A DNA stretch of 61,002 nt, taken from NCBI GenBank assembly GCA_002328075.1, contig DCVT01000062.1:225840-286841 (forward strand). Reading direction: 5' to 3'. How positions within the stretch are numbered: position 1 is the first letter of the stretch; every line of letters begins with the position of its first letter. Shown here in pieces: positions 45,164 through 53,501 of this stretch. The notes under the pieces were generated by a model. That model was not told the DNA's origin. It saw only the letters and a list, made by a program, of their open reading frames with translations, and did no database searches. This stretch comes from Anaerolineales bacterium UBA2181. Its GTDB lineage: Bacteria; Chloroflexota; Anaerolineae; Promineifilales; UBA4811. The position numbers were made by a program, and so were the translations under genes.

Positions 45164-47215
45164 ATGGCGCAGTTGACGCAGCCGGGTACTGGATCGCGAC
45201 AGCGAGTTCTCACGGAAGACCAGGTGAAGAGCCTGCTCAACCAATACGGCATCCCCACACCCAGGTTTGCCGTCATCAGCTGCCAGGAGGAAATCGCGCG
45301 ACTGCCGTTCGGCTATCCCGTGGCGCTCAAGGTATGCTCGCCCGAGATCCTGCATAAGACCGAGGCCGGCGGGGTGAAGCTGGGCATACCGGATCTCGGT
45401 GCGCTGGTGCAAGTATTCCTTGAGATGCGCGGCAGGTTTCCCGGCGCCCGATTTCTCGTGGAGACGATGGAGCCCGACGGGCTGGAAGTCATTATTGGAT
45501 TGATCCACGATCCCAACTTCGGCCTGTGCATCATGTTGGGGCTGGGCGGCGTTTGGGCCGAGGTCCTGGAGGATGTGTCTTTCCGCGCCCTTCCCATCAC
45601 CCGCCAGGACGCGGAGCAAATGCTGGGCGAACTGAGGGCCCGCAGGGTTCTGGAGGGCTTTCGGGGACAGCAGGTGGACCGCGAGGCGCTGGTCGATCTG
45701 CTTCTGAAGCTGTCCGACCTGGGGATGGAACGCGCGGACGAGATTGGGCAACTGGACCTGAACCCCGTCATCGTGCGCAGCGACGGGCTATCGGTGGTGG
45801 ACGCCAAACTGGTGAGGCGGGAGAGCGCGCCCGCCAAACCCGTCCGCCCCATCCGCGACCCGGCTGCGTTGAGGCCCCTCCTTTACCCCCGCAGCCTCGC
45901 CATCATCGGCGCGTCCGCCAGCCCGGAGAAATTCGGCTGGATGCTGGTGCGAAACATCCTGGAGGGCGGATACACGGGCAAGGTGTACCCTATCAATCCC
46001 CGCGCGCCGGAGATCCTCGGCCTGCCGGTGCACAAAAGCATTCTGGATGTCCCGGGGGATGTGGACCTCGCGCTCGTGTGCGTGCCCTTTGAACACGTCC
46101 TCCAGTCGGTGAAAGAGTGCGGAGAGAAAGGCGTCCAGGGCCTGGCGATTACCACCGGCGGGTACGACGAACTGGGCGAGCGCGGGCGCGCGCGCGGCGA
46201 CGAGCTGGCGGCGCTTCTTGGCCAGTACCCGGAGATGAGAGTCATCGGCCCGAATATGATGGGCTTGCTGAACGCGGATATCCAGTTGTACGCGGCCTTT
46301 GCCATTGAGACGCTCGTGCCCAAGTTCAAGCGGGGCGGTATCGGCCTCATCACCCAGAGCGGGTCTGTGGCCTCGGCATTCCTGCAGAACGCAGGCCAAG
46401 ACAGCCTGGGTTTCACGCAATTCATCCCAACGGGGAACAAACTGGACACCGACGAGGCGGATTTCATCCGCTTCCTGGATGAGAACCCGTCTGTCACGGT
46501 GATTGCCGCGCAGTTGGAAGGATTCCACCACGGCCCCCGCTTCATGGAGGTGATACGCACCGCCGGCAAGCCCATCGTCGTCATGAAGACCGGCCGTACC
46601 TCGCTGGGCTCCAAGGTGGCGCAATCGCACACCGCCTCGCTCGCGACCAACACCAAGGTGATGGCCGGGGTGTTGAAGCAGCACCGGATCTATCAGGCGG
46701 AGACCAGCGAGGAGTTCTACGACCTCAGCAAGGCCCTGGCCTGTCTGGGCCGCGTCACCGGCCGGGCAGTTCTGGTGGTGGAGACCTCCGGCGGCGTGGG
46801 CATTATCGCCACGGACCAGATCGCCAGCGCCGGCCTCGAGCTGCCCGGCCTGGCGGAAGAGGACCAGTTTGCGATCCGCCAGGTCGTGGCCCCTCACGCA
46901 GTCGTGAGCAACCCGCTGGACATCGCGGCCATTAGCGCGGACACTTTCATCAGGGTCGCCGAACGGATCGTTCTGGATCAGTACGACCTGATCTGGCTCA
47001 TCTTCGCAGACCCGGTGGAAAGAGCCTCAGAGGCTGTACAAGCGTTCAGGAACCGAACTGATAAGCCCATCATCGTCGAGTTCTCCGGAGGCGGCGACGT
47101 TGAAGCGGTGGAGAAACGCAGGATTGTTGAAATGGGCGTGCCCGTATTCCCAAGCGCGGAAAGGGCGCTGCCGTTCCTGCGCTATTTCGCTGATCCCTGG
47201 TTTGCCCAGCGGTGA
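45164..47215 (+). CDS. NDP-forming acyl-CoA synthetase with ATP-grasp domain first
   Basis: A 683-residue fused acyl-CoA synthetase that makes an acyl-CoA from acid, CoA and ATP with ADP and phosphate as products. Residues about 10-225 form the ATP-grasp domain (GYPVALKVCSPEILHKTEAGG, then GQLDLNPVIV). Residues about 240-680 hold the CoA-binding and ligase domains (YPRSLAIIGASASPEKFGW, LITQSGSVASA). His in KVAQSHTASLA is the phosphorylated residue. Most fused bacterial forms have the opposite order. AGGAG lies seven bases before the ATG. In the catabolic direction the enzyme could conserve energy as ATP. Confidence 0.85.
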   Translation: MAQLTQPGTGSRQRVLTEDQVKSLLNQYGIPTPRFAVISCQEEIARLPFGYPVALKVCSPEILHKTEAGGVKLGIPDLGALVQVFLEMRGRFPGARFLVETMEPDGLEVIIGLIHDPNFGLCIMLGLGGVWAEVLEDVSFRALPITRQDAEQMLGELRARRVLEGFRGQQVDREALVDLLLKLSDLGMERADEIGQLDLNPVIVRSDGLSVVDAKLVRRESAPAKPVRPIRDPAALRPLLYPRSLAIIGASASPEKFGWMLVRNILEGGYTGKVYPINPRAPEILGLPVHKSILDVPGDVDLALVCVPFEHVLQSVKECGEKGVQGLAITTGGYDELGERGRARGDELAALLGQYPEMRVIGPNMMGLLNADIQLYAAFAIETLVPKFKRGGIGLITQSGSVASAFLQNAGQDSLGFTQFIPTGNKLDTDEADFIRFLDENPSVTVIAAQLEGFHHGPRFMEVIRTAGKPIVVMKTGRTSLGSKVAQSHTASLATNTKVMAGVLKQHRIYQAETSEEFYDLSKALACLGRVTGRAVLVVETSGGVGIIATDQIASAGLELPGLAEEDQFAIRQVVAPHAVVSNPLDIAAISADTFIRVAERIVLDQYDLIWLIFADPVERASEAVQAFRNRTDKPIIVEFSGGGDVEAVEKRRIVEMGVPVFPSAERALPFLRYFADPWFAQR

Positions 47216-47326
47216 GCCGGCGCAGCGCCGACAGCGGCGAAGTCTCGGCCGGCGACGGACCCGGCACACCGAATCCTTCGCCCGACAGGAGTCCCGCCGC
47301 AAGGATCCAACAAGGAGTGCAATCAC

Positions 47327-48379
47327 ATGAGGTTCTCACGATTGATCACGGTTGTGGATGCCCATGCCGGCGGCGAGCCAGGCAGGGTCATCACGTCGGG
47401 AATTGCCGACATTCCCGGCGGCAGCATGTTCGAAAAGATGGTGTACCTGCGTGACCACCACGACTGGCTGCGCAAGCTGATGCTCCGCGAACCCCGCGGC
47501 TATCCCGCTGTTTGCTGCAACCTGGTTCTGCCTCCAACCCGGCCGGAGGCTCAGGCGGGCTACATCATCATGGAGCAGACCGAGTACCCGGCCATGTCGG
47601 GGACGAACACCATCTGCGTAGCCACCGTGCTGCTGGAGACCGGACTCGTGTCGATGAGAGAACCCGTCACGGACCTGGTCCTGGAAGCGCCCGCGGGTCT
47701 GATTCACATTCGGGCCGACTGCGAGGATGGCAAGGTGAAGCAGGTCACCTTCAAGAATGTACCCGCGTTTGCGGTCTATCTCGACACCGAGGTAGAGGTG
47801 CCCACTCTGGGCACAGTGAAGGTGGATGTGGCCTTCGGAGGCATGTTCTACGTCATCACCGACGCCGAGCCGCTGGGACTGGGCCTGACCCCCGATGAGG
47901 GACGTGACATCGTCCGCATCGGCGAGATGGTCAAGGCAGCCGCCAGGGAGCAACTGCCGGTATCCCATCCAGAAAACCCCGACTTCGCCGGCATCACGAT
48001 TTCCGCGCTTTCGGCTCCCCCGACCCATCCCAAAGCCCACGCCAAGAACGCGGTCACCGTCTCGACGGGCACCCTGGATTGGGATCGCCCGGCAACCTGG
48101 ACAGGGATCCTGGACCGCTCGCCATGCGGCACGGGAACCTGCGCCAAGATGGCCGCGCTTCATGCCAAGGGAAAACTCGGCCTGAACCAGGACTTTCGTC
48201 ACGAGGGCCTGCTCGGGACGATTTTCACCGGCCGATTGATTGAGGAAACCAGAGTGGGACCGTACCCGGCGGTCGTGCCCACCATTGGAGGTCAGGCCTG
48301 GATCACGGGTTTCGGCAATTACGTGGTTGACCCCCAAGATCCCTTCCAGGAAGGGTTCGTCATGGGGGACATCTGGTAG
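47327..48379 (+). CDS. Proline-racemase-family protein (Ser-Cys type)
   Basis: A 350-residue member of the proline racemase / hydroxyproline epimerase family. The second catalytic cysteine is Cys267 (DRSPCGTGTCA). The first position (usually MCGH) is Ser91 in YPAMSGTNTI. Ser-Cys members are known among hydroxyproline 2-epimerases, whereas dehydratases change the second cysteine, so epimerase activity is plausible. The substrate is probably a proline-like or other amino acid. AAGGAG precedes the ATG by ten bases. Last gene of the rightward operon. Confidence 0.85.
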   Translation: MRFSRLITVVDAHAGGEPGRVITSGIADIPGGSMFEKMVYLRDHHDWLRKLMLREPRGYPAVCCNLVLPPTRPEAQAGYIIMEQTEYPAMSGTNTICVATVLLETGLVSMREPVTDLVLEAPAGLIHIRADCEDGKVKQVTFKNVPAFAVYLDTEVEVPTLGTVKVDVAFGGMFYVITDAEPLGLGLTPDEGRDIVRIGEMVKAAAREQLPVSHPENPDFAGITISALSAPPTHPKAHAKNAVTVSTGTLDWDRPATWTGILDRSPCGTGTCAKMAALHAKGKLGLNQDFRHEGLLGTIFTGRLIEETRVGPYPAVVPTIGGQAWITGFGNYVVDPQDPFQEGFVMGDIW

Positions 48380-48410
48380 GGCCGGATTCCCGGAGATGCG
48401 AACTTGCCGC

Positions 48411-49352
48411 TCAGAGTCTGGGAGCCTCGTCATGCAGAAGACGTGCTTCGTCGGCCTTGACGAGCCCCCGGTTGACGGCCCACAGCGCCGCGCGTGTGCG
48501 GTCGCTGATGTGGAGTTTTCCCAGAATACTGCTGACGTGGAACTTGACGGTGCTCAACGCAATGCTCAGGTGGCGGGCGATCTCCTTGTTGCTGAAGCCC
48601 TTGGCAACGAGAGTCAGAATCTCCACTTCCCGCGGCGTAAAGTGGTCAACTGAGAGCGGGTCCACGGGAATCCTCGTGACCTCATCCAGCACCTTGCGGG
48701 CAATCTTGAGTTCCATCACCCGCCCAAGCAGCTCATCGATGTCTGGTGTGGTCGCCGTATCCTCCACAATCGCCGAACCGCTCTCCAGTTGCACTGCGCG
48801 GTGCGCGAGTTCCCCCATGCGCTCCGTTATCTCCTCCTCCAGGGTGCGCCGCAGCCGCAGCACCGAATTATGAAGCTGCTCGTACAGGCGCGCATTCTCG
48901 ATCGCGACGGCCGCCAGATTGCCGCATAGCGTGGCCAATCGGATGTCGTCCTGGCTGAAATGCCGCCGGTCCGCATCCGTGGCAAAGATCAGCACGCCGA
49001 TGGTGCGGGACTCGAACACCAGAGGAACCGCCAGTTCCGAGCAGGAGAGTGGGTCCCGGAAGGCCGGCGACCTGCCCTCCCACAGGCGGTAGTCGTCCAC
49101 CACTGTTGCTGCACCGGACTCGAAAACTTTGCCGGCCAGGCCTTCGCCTGGTTTGAGCGAAATCCCCAGATGCATCTCCACCATCTGACCGCAGGCCACT
49201 CGCAGGGTCAGCGCCTGCTCCAGCGCATCATAGAGGTATATCTCGCCCGTGTCCACGCCCAAGATCTCAACCGCCCAGGTGAGGATGGATGTCAGGAGCC
49301 CCACCATGTTGGTGGATCCGTGCTCTGGCTGTTCCATGATCTTGTCGGTCAC
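48411..49352 (-). CDS. GAF-domain LuxR-family transcriptional regulator
   Basis: A 313-residue regulator. Residues about 15-160 form a GAF sensor domain (LKPGEGLAGKVFESG, then LAVPLVFESRTIGVLIFAT). A helical linker (about 165-215) joins a C-terminal LuxR helix-turn-helix (HFTPREVEILTLVAKGFSN, then EIARHLSIALSTVKFHVSSI). I prefer the GTG at 49352 (GAGG six bases upstream); an ATG at 49337 is possible. The gene convergently meets the proline-racemase gene and lies between the two palindromic operator regions, making it the best candidate to bind them. It has its own consensus promoter. Confidence 0.87.
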   Translation of the reverse strand: MTDKIMEQPEHGSTNMVGLLTSILTWAVEILGVDTGEIYLYDALEQALTLRVACGQMVEMHLGISLKPGEGLAGKVFESGAATVVDDYRLWEGRSPAFRDPLSCSELAVPLVFESRTIGVLIFATDADRRHFSQDDIRLATLCGNLAAVAIENARLYEQLHNSVLRLRRTLEEEITERMGELAHRAVQLESGSAIVEDTATTPDIDELLGRVMELKIARKVLDEVTRIPVDPLSVDHFTPREVEILTLVAKGFSNKEIARHLSIALSTVKFHVSSILGKLHISDRTRAALWAVNRGLVKADEARLLHDEAPRL

Positions 49353-49435
49353 TGTGAACCTCGGTGACGGCGCCGGCAACGTGAACTCGGGAACCCGCTC
49401 CCGACAGAGAAGGTGATTGGCCTCGAACCACCAAG

Positions 49436-49463
49436 ATTATACAGCGACTCCATCTCAGGTCAA
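49436..49463 (-). promoter_or_regulatory. Promoter of GAF-LuxR regulator
   Basis: Minus strand TTGACC (49463-49458), a 16-base spacer and TATAAT (49441-49436). A near-consensus promoter, unlike those of the genes it is proposed to control. Confidence 0.65.
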
Positions 49464-49584
49464 AGGGGCGGGAGAACCATGGCAGGATCCAGCACCGGAA
49501 GGATATCGAATCGACGGCCGTGCGCCTGACGTGAGACGGCGTCAAGGCCCAGCCGGCCAGGAGGTACGCTTATGCCAGGACGTG

Positions 49585-49616
49585 GCCCCCACCCGCTGAG
49601 ATCGGTGAGTGGGGGC
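49585..49616. terminator. GC-rich hairpin after BKACE gene
   Basis: Arms GCCCCCAC (49585-49592) and GTGGGGGC (49609-49616) with a 16-base loop, 46 bases beyond the BKACE stop. No T-run follows on the minus strand, so termination is uncertain. Confidence 0.4.
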
Positions 49617-49661
49617 TGCCTCTGCCGGAGAAGACACGGACAACGCGCGTTGGCGTCAGCG

Positions 49662-50627
49662 TTAGTACTTGCTGGGCGCCGATGACAGGCCCAGCATCCT
49701 CCGGGCCTGCGCGGGCGTGGCGATCTCCCGGTTGAGGTCGCGAGCGATGCGAACCACCCGTTCGACGATCTCGGCGTTGCTCTTGAGCAATTGCCCCCGT
49801 CGTGCATACACGTTGTCTTCCATTCCCACCCGAATATGGCCGCCCAGCAGAATTCCCATGGCGACCATAGGCAGCTGAAACTGCCCGATGCCCGCCACAA
49901 AATAGACCGAGGGATGCGGCAATTCGCCGACCCACGACAGAAGGTTTGCCGGCGTCGGATACGTACCAGAAGGATATCCGGTGACGAACTGGATCATATA
50001 CGGCGGGGTGAGCAGCTCCTGCGCGAGTAGATCGTCGAAGCCCCAGTACTGACCTGTGTTGTACAGCTCCATCTCGGGTTTGATGCCGCGCCTCTTCATC
50101 TCCACCGCGAAAGCCGTGATGTCCGCATACGACGTGGGGAAGCAGGTGTCGATGTGTACTGCCGGCCGGGGGTGTTCCAGAGGCGCCTTGCGCTCCTTGA
50201 GAGTCATCTTGACCATGTCCGGCCCCATATTCAGTGTTGCCACTTCGGGGTTGGCATCCAGGACAGTCAGCCGCTCCTCGATAGTCATTCCCCACGATCC
50301 GCCCGTCGTGTTGTTGATGATGATATCCGGGCACTTTTCGCGGATCATGGCGTTGACCTGTCTGTACTCCTCCGAAGAGCCAGAGCAGTCAAATCGCTGC
50401 TTCGGGTCGCGCACGTGGGTGTGCACCATGGCAGCTCCAACGCGGTAGGCATCATAGGTCTGCTCGACCTGCTCCTCCGGCGTTTCCGGAAGGTTGGGGT
50501 TCGCTTCCTTGCCCTGAACTCCGCCGGTGATGGCGCAGGCCACAATCATGGGCGGAAGGCTGGAGGTTCTTACGCGCCGCATCCACTCGCGAGGGTCTCG
50601 GTAATCCCAGACGGTGTTCTCAGACAT
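49662..50627 (-). CDS. Beta-keto acid cleavage enzyme (BKACE / DUF849)
   Basis: A 321-residue TIM-barrel zinc enzyme of the BKACE family. Members condense a beta-keto acid with acetyl-CoA to give a new CoA ester and acetoacetate, as in the lysine-fermentation enzyme Kce or dehydrocarnitine cleavage. The zinc ligands His69 and His71 are in VHTHVRDP, and the N-terminal PPMIVACAITGGVQG is typical. AAAGGAG lies six bases before the ATG. It is monocistronic and diverges from the corrinoid/MtmB-like pair. A beta-keto acid from carnitine-like or beta-amino acid breakdown would fit its neighbours. Confidence 0.88.
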   Translation of the reverse strand: MSENTVWDYRDPREWMRRVRTSSLPPMIVACAITGGVQGKEANPNLPETPEEQVEQTYDAYRVGAAMVHTHVRDPKQRFDCSGSSEEYRQVNAMIREKCPDIIINNTTGGSWGMTIEERLTVLDANPEVATLNMGPDMVKMTLKERKAPLEHPRPAVHIDTCFPTSYADITAFAVEMKRRGIKPEMELYNTGQYWGFDDLLAQELLTPPYMIQFVTGYPSGTYPTPANLLSWVGELPHPSVYFVAGIGQFQLPMVAMGILLGGHIRVGMEDNVYARRGQLLKSNAEIVERVVRIARDLNREIATPAQARRMLGLSSAPSKY

Positions 50628-50800
50628 CTTGCACTCCTTTCAATCCCAGGTCAGGACGCCTGCCGTTCGCGACCCCTTCGGCCAGGTCCGGGCCGGCGGC
50701 CACCGGTCTTGGTGCAGTGCCGGGCCGTGGTCGGGCCCGACTGCTGTCGCCAATCCGTTCCTGCGACTCTGGATCTGATCTGGCATGCCTCCCACTGTTG

Positions 50801-50806
50801 ATTGTA
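50801..50806 (-). promoter_or_regulatory. -10 element of BKACE gene
   Basis: Minus strand TACAAT (50806 to 50801) without a -35 consensus (GTGCGC). It begins 54 bases from the start of the palindromic core at 50860. Confidence 0.65.
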
Positions 50807-50839
50807 TCCAAGTTCTGCCGCCGGCGCACCCGACTCCGG

Positions 50840-50869
50840 TATAGCCCTGGGATTAATACCACGGCTATA
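50840..50869. promoter_or_regulatory. Shared palindromic operator, site 2
   Basis: Core GGGATTAATACC (50849-50860) lies inside a larger dyad with arms TATAGCC (50840-50846) and GGCTATA (50863-50869), all centred at 50854.5. It matches the 41471-41482 core at 11 of 12 positions. Confidence 0.7.
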
Positions 50870-50902
50870 CTGTGGCCTGGTGCATTCAGGAGCCATCCGT
50901 GC

Positions 50903-50908
50903 TAAACT
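50903..50908 (+). promoter_or_regulatory. -10 element of corrinoid/MtmB-like operon
   Basis: TGC-TAAACT without a -35 consensus (GTGCAT). It begins exactly 54 bases after the core start at 50849, as at 41525. The predicted start near 50915 is 66 bases before the ATG. Confidence 0.65.
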
Positions 50909-50980
50909 GCTAACCAAGTCCGGATTTCTCCTCGTCCGGTTTTTTTGGATGCGCCCTTGCCGCGCGATCGGAGGCACAGA

Positions 50981-51649
50981 ATGCGCGATAGGCAGACACA
51001 CGAGCTCCTCGCGAACGTCGTTGCGGCCTTTGTCGGTGCCGAGTTTGACCAGGTTCCCGAACTCGTCCAACGGGGGTTGACCGCCGGACTGGAGCCGCAG
51101 GTCCTCCTCGACGACGGCCTGGTGGCCGGCATCCGCGAGGTCGGTGAGCAGTTTCGCCGCGGCCAAGTCTATCTGCCCGAAATGATGCTCGCAGCCGAAG
51201 CCTGGCAGGCCGGCATCGACCTGTTGGAACCGCTCATGGCCGGCCGGCCCGTTCAGCAGGTCAAGGGCAAGGTGGTCATAGGAACCGTGAAAGGCGACAT
51301 TCACTCCCTCGGCAAGAACATCGTGACGACCCTGCTGAAGACAGCCGGCTACGACGTTGTCGACCTGGGCGTGGACGTCCCGGCGTCCAGGTTCGTCGCC
51401 AAAGCCGTGGAGACGCGCGCTGAGATCATCGCGGTTTGCGCACTGATGACCACCACGATGCCCCAGCAGAAAGAGGTCATCGAGCACCTCCTCGCTGCCA
51501 ACAAGAGGGAGGACTTTTACGTGATGGTCGGCGGAGCCTGCACCACGCAGGAATGGGCCGCACAGATCAAAGCCGACGGGTACGGCGCAACCGCCGCCGA
51601 TGCCGTGGCCCTTGCCGATGGATATCTCAACCGGCTCAAAAGGAGTTGA
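50981..51649 (+). CDS. Corrinoid (B12-binding) methyltransferase subunit, MtmC/MtbC type
   Basis: A 222-residue methyl carrier with an N-terminal helical cap (RGQVYLPEMMLAAEAWQ) and a C-terminal B12 domain. His108 in the DIHSLG motif (106-111) is the cobalt ligand. VCALMTTTMPQQKEVI and MVGGACTTQEWAAQIKADGYG are further family segments. GGAGG lies six bases before the ATG. Its stop is 2 bases before the MtmB-like ATG, so the two are translated together and surely work as a pair. It is a paralogue of the protein at 34425-35063. Confidence 0.9.
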   Translation: MRDRQTHELLANVVAAFVGAEFDQVPELVQRGLTAGLEPQVLLDDGLVAGIREVGEQFRRGQVYLPEMMLAAEAWQAGIDLLEPLMAGRPVQQVKGKVVIGTVKGDIHSLGKNIVTTLLKTAGYDVVDLGVDVPASRFVAKAVETRAEIIAVCALMTTTMPQQKEVIEHLLAANKREDFYVMVGGACTTQEWAAQIKADGYGATAADAVALADGYLNRLKRS

Positions 51650-51651
51650 GC

Positions 51652-53037
51652 ATGCTATCCAATTTGGAAATCTATCGCCGGGCCGCGACCGGCGAAATCT
51701 GCAGCGAGAAGGACTATGACCTCAAGCGGTTCGTACCCGCTGTTCGAAGTTTGGTCAGGAAGTACGGCGTCGAGTATGATCCCGAAACCCCCGTTCCGTC
51801 GGATGACAACCTCGCGGACAGGGTGTGGGAGGCGGGCCGTGAGCTGATTCTGCAGGTGGGCGTCTACTGCGTCGACACAGAGCGGATCATCCGCTTCGAG
51901 CCGATAGAACTTGATCAGGCCATTGCCCAGGCTCCGAGGGAGGTTGTCGTCGGATTCGGCCAGTTCGCGCGGCGCATTCCTGTTCGCCGTCCAGAAAGCA
52001 GCATCGCTCCGTTCTTCTCCCTCGGCGCGTGCGGCGGCCCGGTTTCAAGCGACGAGGTTTTCATGAGCCTGACGCAAGCATACGCCGAACTGCCATATGC
52101 GGACGCGGTGGCCTCGCCGGCCATGACGCATGTGGATGGCCTTCAGATCGTCGCGGGCAGCCCGTTGGAGATCGAGGGGTGTATACGAACCGTGCTGATG
52201 ACGCGTGAAGCCACGCGGCGAGCCCACCGATTCGGTCTGGGCATCGCCAACACCGTGGCCACGGGCGTCCGCTCCCAGGGACACATTGCGGGCAACGCAG
52301 TGGCGGCACACCCATGCGACCTGATGGAGGTCGGCCACACCGCTGACCTGAAGACGGACTTTGACGGCATGAGCAAGATTGCGTACATGCAGAGACAGGG
52401 CCGGACCATCCTGGGAGGCACGGGCGTCGTGATTGGCGGCTATGCGGGAGGCCCGGCCGGGGCCGCTATCTCCCTCTGCGCATACCACTTTTTCGCAATC
52501 CTGGTGCAGCGCGCCAGCATCGTGCACCCCTACGTGAGCCATTTCCGCTTCCAGACGGCCGCCAATCGCGATGTCATCTGGACCACGTCGCTGGCGATCC
52601 AGGCATCCACTCGGCACAGCAATGTGCCCATCCTCCAATCAGGTGTCTACAGCGCCGGCCCGGCCACAGGCATCAGCCTGTATGAGGAGGCGGCCATGGC
52701 CGCCTCGTGTGTGGCCGCCGGCGGCTCGGTTGAGGTGGGTCCCACAGCAAGCGCCACACGCTCGGACTACCTGTCGCCGATGGAGCCTCTGTTTGCTGCT
52801 GAGGTCGGCCGCTCCGTTGTGGGGATGTCGCGCAAGGACGTCAACGTGCTTGTCCGGAAGATGCTGGACCAGTACGAACCCCGTCTGGAGGCGCCTCCAC
52901 TGGGATTGCGCTATCAGGAGTGCTTTGACATGGAAAGCCGGCAGCCCAGGGCAGAGACGCTGGAGCATTACCGGACCGCCCGCGCGGCCCTGCGGGAAAT
53001 GGGGCTCGAGTTCAGAGACCCGCCATACTACGGCTAA
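51652..53037 (+). CDS. MtmB-like (monomethylamine-type) methyltransferase without pyrrolysine
   Basis: A 461-residue protein whose plan follows MtmB, the monomethylamine:corrinoid methyltransferase, which is about 458 residues. Matching segments are EIYRRAATGEICSEKDYDLK, PSDDNLADRVWEAGRELIL, GVYCVDTERIIRFEPIEL and PVSSDEVFMSLTQAYAELP. Archaeal MtmB needs pyrrolysine encoded by an in-frame TAG; here the frame is open throughout with no TAG, and the corresponding region is ordinary sequence. It should therefore act on a different substrate. AGGAG precedes the ATG at 51652. It is coupled to the corrinoid protein. Confidence 0.78.
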   Translation: MLSNLEIYRRAATGEICSEKDYDLKRFVPAVRSLVRKYGVEYDPETPVPSDDNLADRVWEAGRELILQVGVYCVDTERIIRFEPIELDQAIAQAPREVVVGFGQFARRIPVRRPESSIAPFFSLGACGGPVSSDEVFMSLTQAYAELPYADAVASPAMTHVDGLQIVAGSPLEIEGCIRTVLMTREATRRAHRFGLGIANTVATGVRSQGHIAGNAVAAHPCDLMEVGHTADLKTDFDGMSKIAYMQRQGRTILGGTGVVIGGYAGGPAGAAISLCAYHFFAILVQRASIVHPYVSHFRFQTAANRDVIWTTSLAIQASTRHSNVPILQSGVYSAGPATGISLYEEAAMAASCVAAGGSVEVGPTASATRSDYLSPMEPLFAAEVGRSVVGMSRKDVNVLVRKMLDQYEPRLEAPPLGLRYQECFDMESRQPRAETLEHYRTARAALREMGLEFRDPPYYG

Positions 53038-53501
53038 CCCAGGGGAATGAAGAGTCCCTCGCTGTCCATCTACCGGGAAGATTGGCACGAGCCCAAGACA
53101 GACTGTGGGTCGGCTCAGAGCAGTAGAGTCCCCTTCCGCCAAAGTTGAGAAGCGGTTCCGTGGGTCCTGAATGACACCGCACAGGCTGGTGCCCGGCGCA
53201 CAGTGAACCCTGCCTGCCGGGCCGGGAATGGGTGGCGACGATGATCCCGCTCAGGAGGCGGCAACCGTGGCAGCGGAGCACCGACCGCGCCGCCGATTCC
53301 GCAGGTGCCAACCTTCCTGTTCTCATGCCGGCTCAGGTCCTCAACCTTTTCAGCGGCCCGGTGGATCTCGACGCTACCAGAGGTGGGTGGGGGACGGAGA
53401 CGGACAAATGGATCAACTGACAGGGTCGGTGATGCCGGACCGGGCGCCTGTTCGTGTGTGCGCCGCCGCAGCGCGGGCCGTCTCCGGCGGAAACAATTCA
53501 C
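53038..53501. other. Intergenic region with an IS-end remnant
   Basis: No supportable gene. It carries an IS-terminus-like sequence at 53119-53145; the rest shows no motif. Confidence 0.45.
53119..53145 (+). repeat. IS-end-like sequence shared with 1375-1401
   Basis: Begins AGCAGTAGAGTCCCC and ends CCAAAGT like the copy at 1375-1401, with about three differences over 27 bases. No transposase frame remains here. Confidence 0.5.

Noticed and set aside
50866..50871. TATACT overlapping the second operator as the -10 of the corrinoid/MtmB-like operon
   Set aside because: It lies inside the dyad and does not keep the 54-base spacing; TAAACT at 50903 does and has the same TGC extension as 41525.
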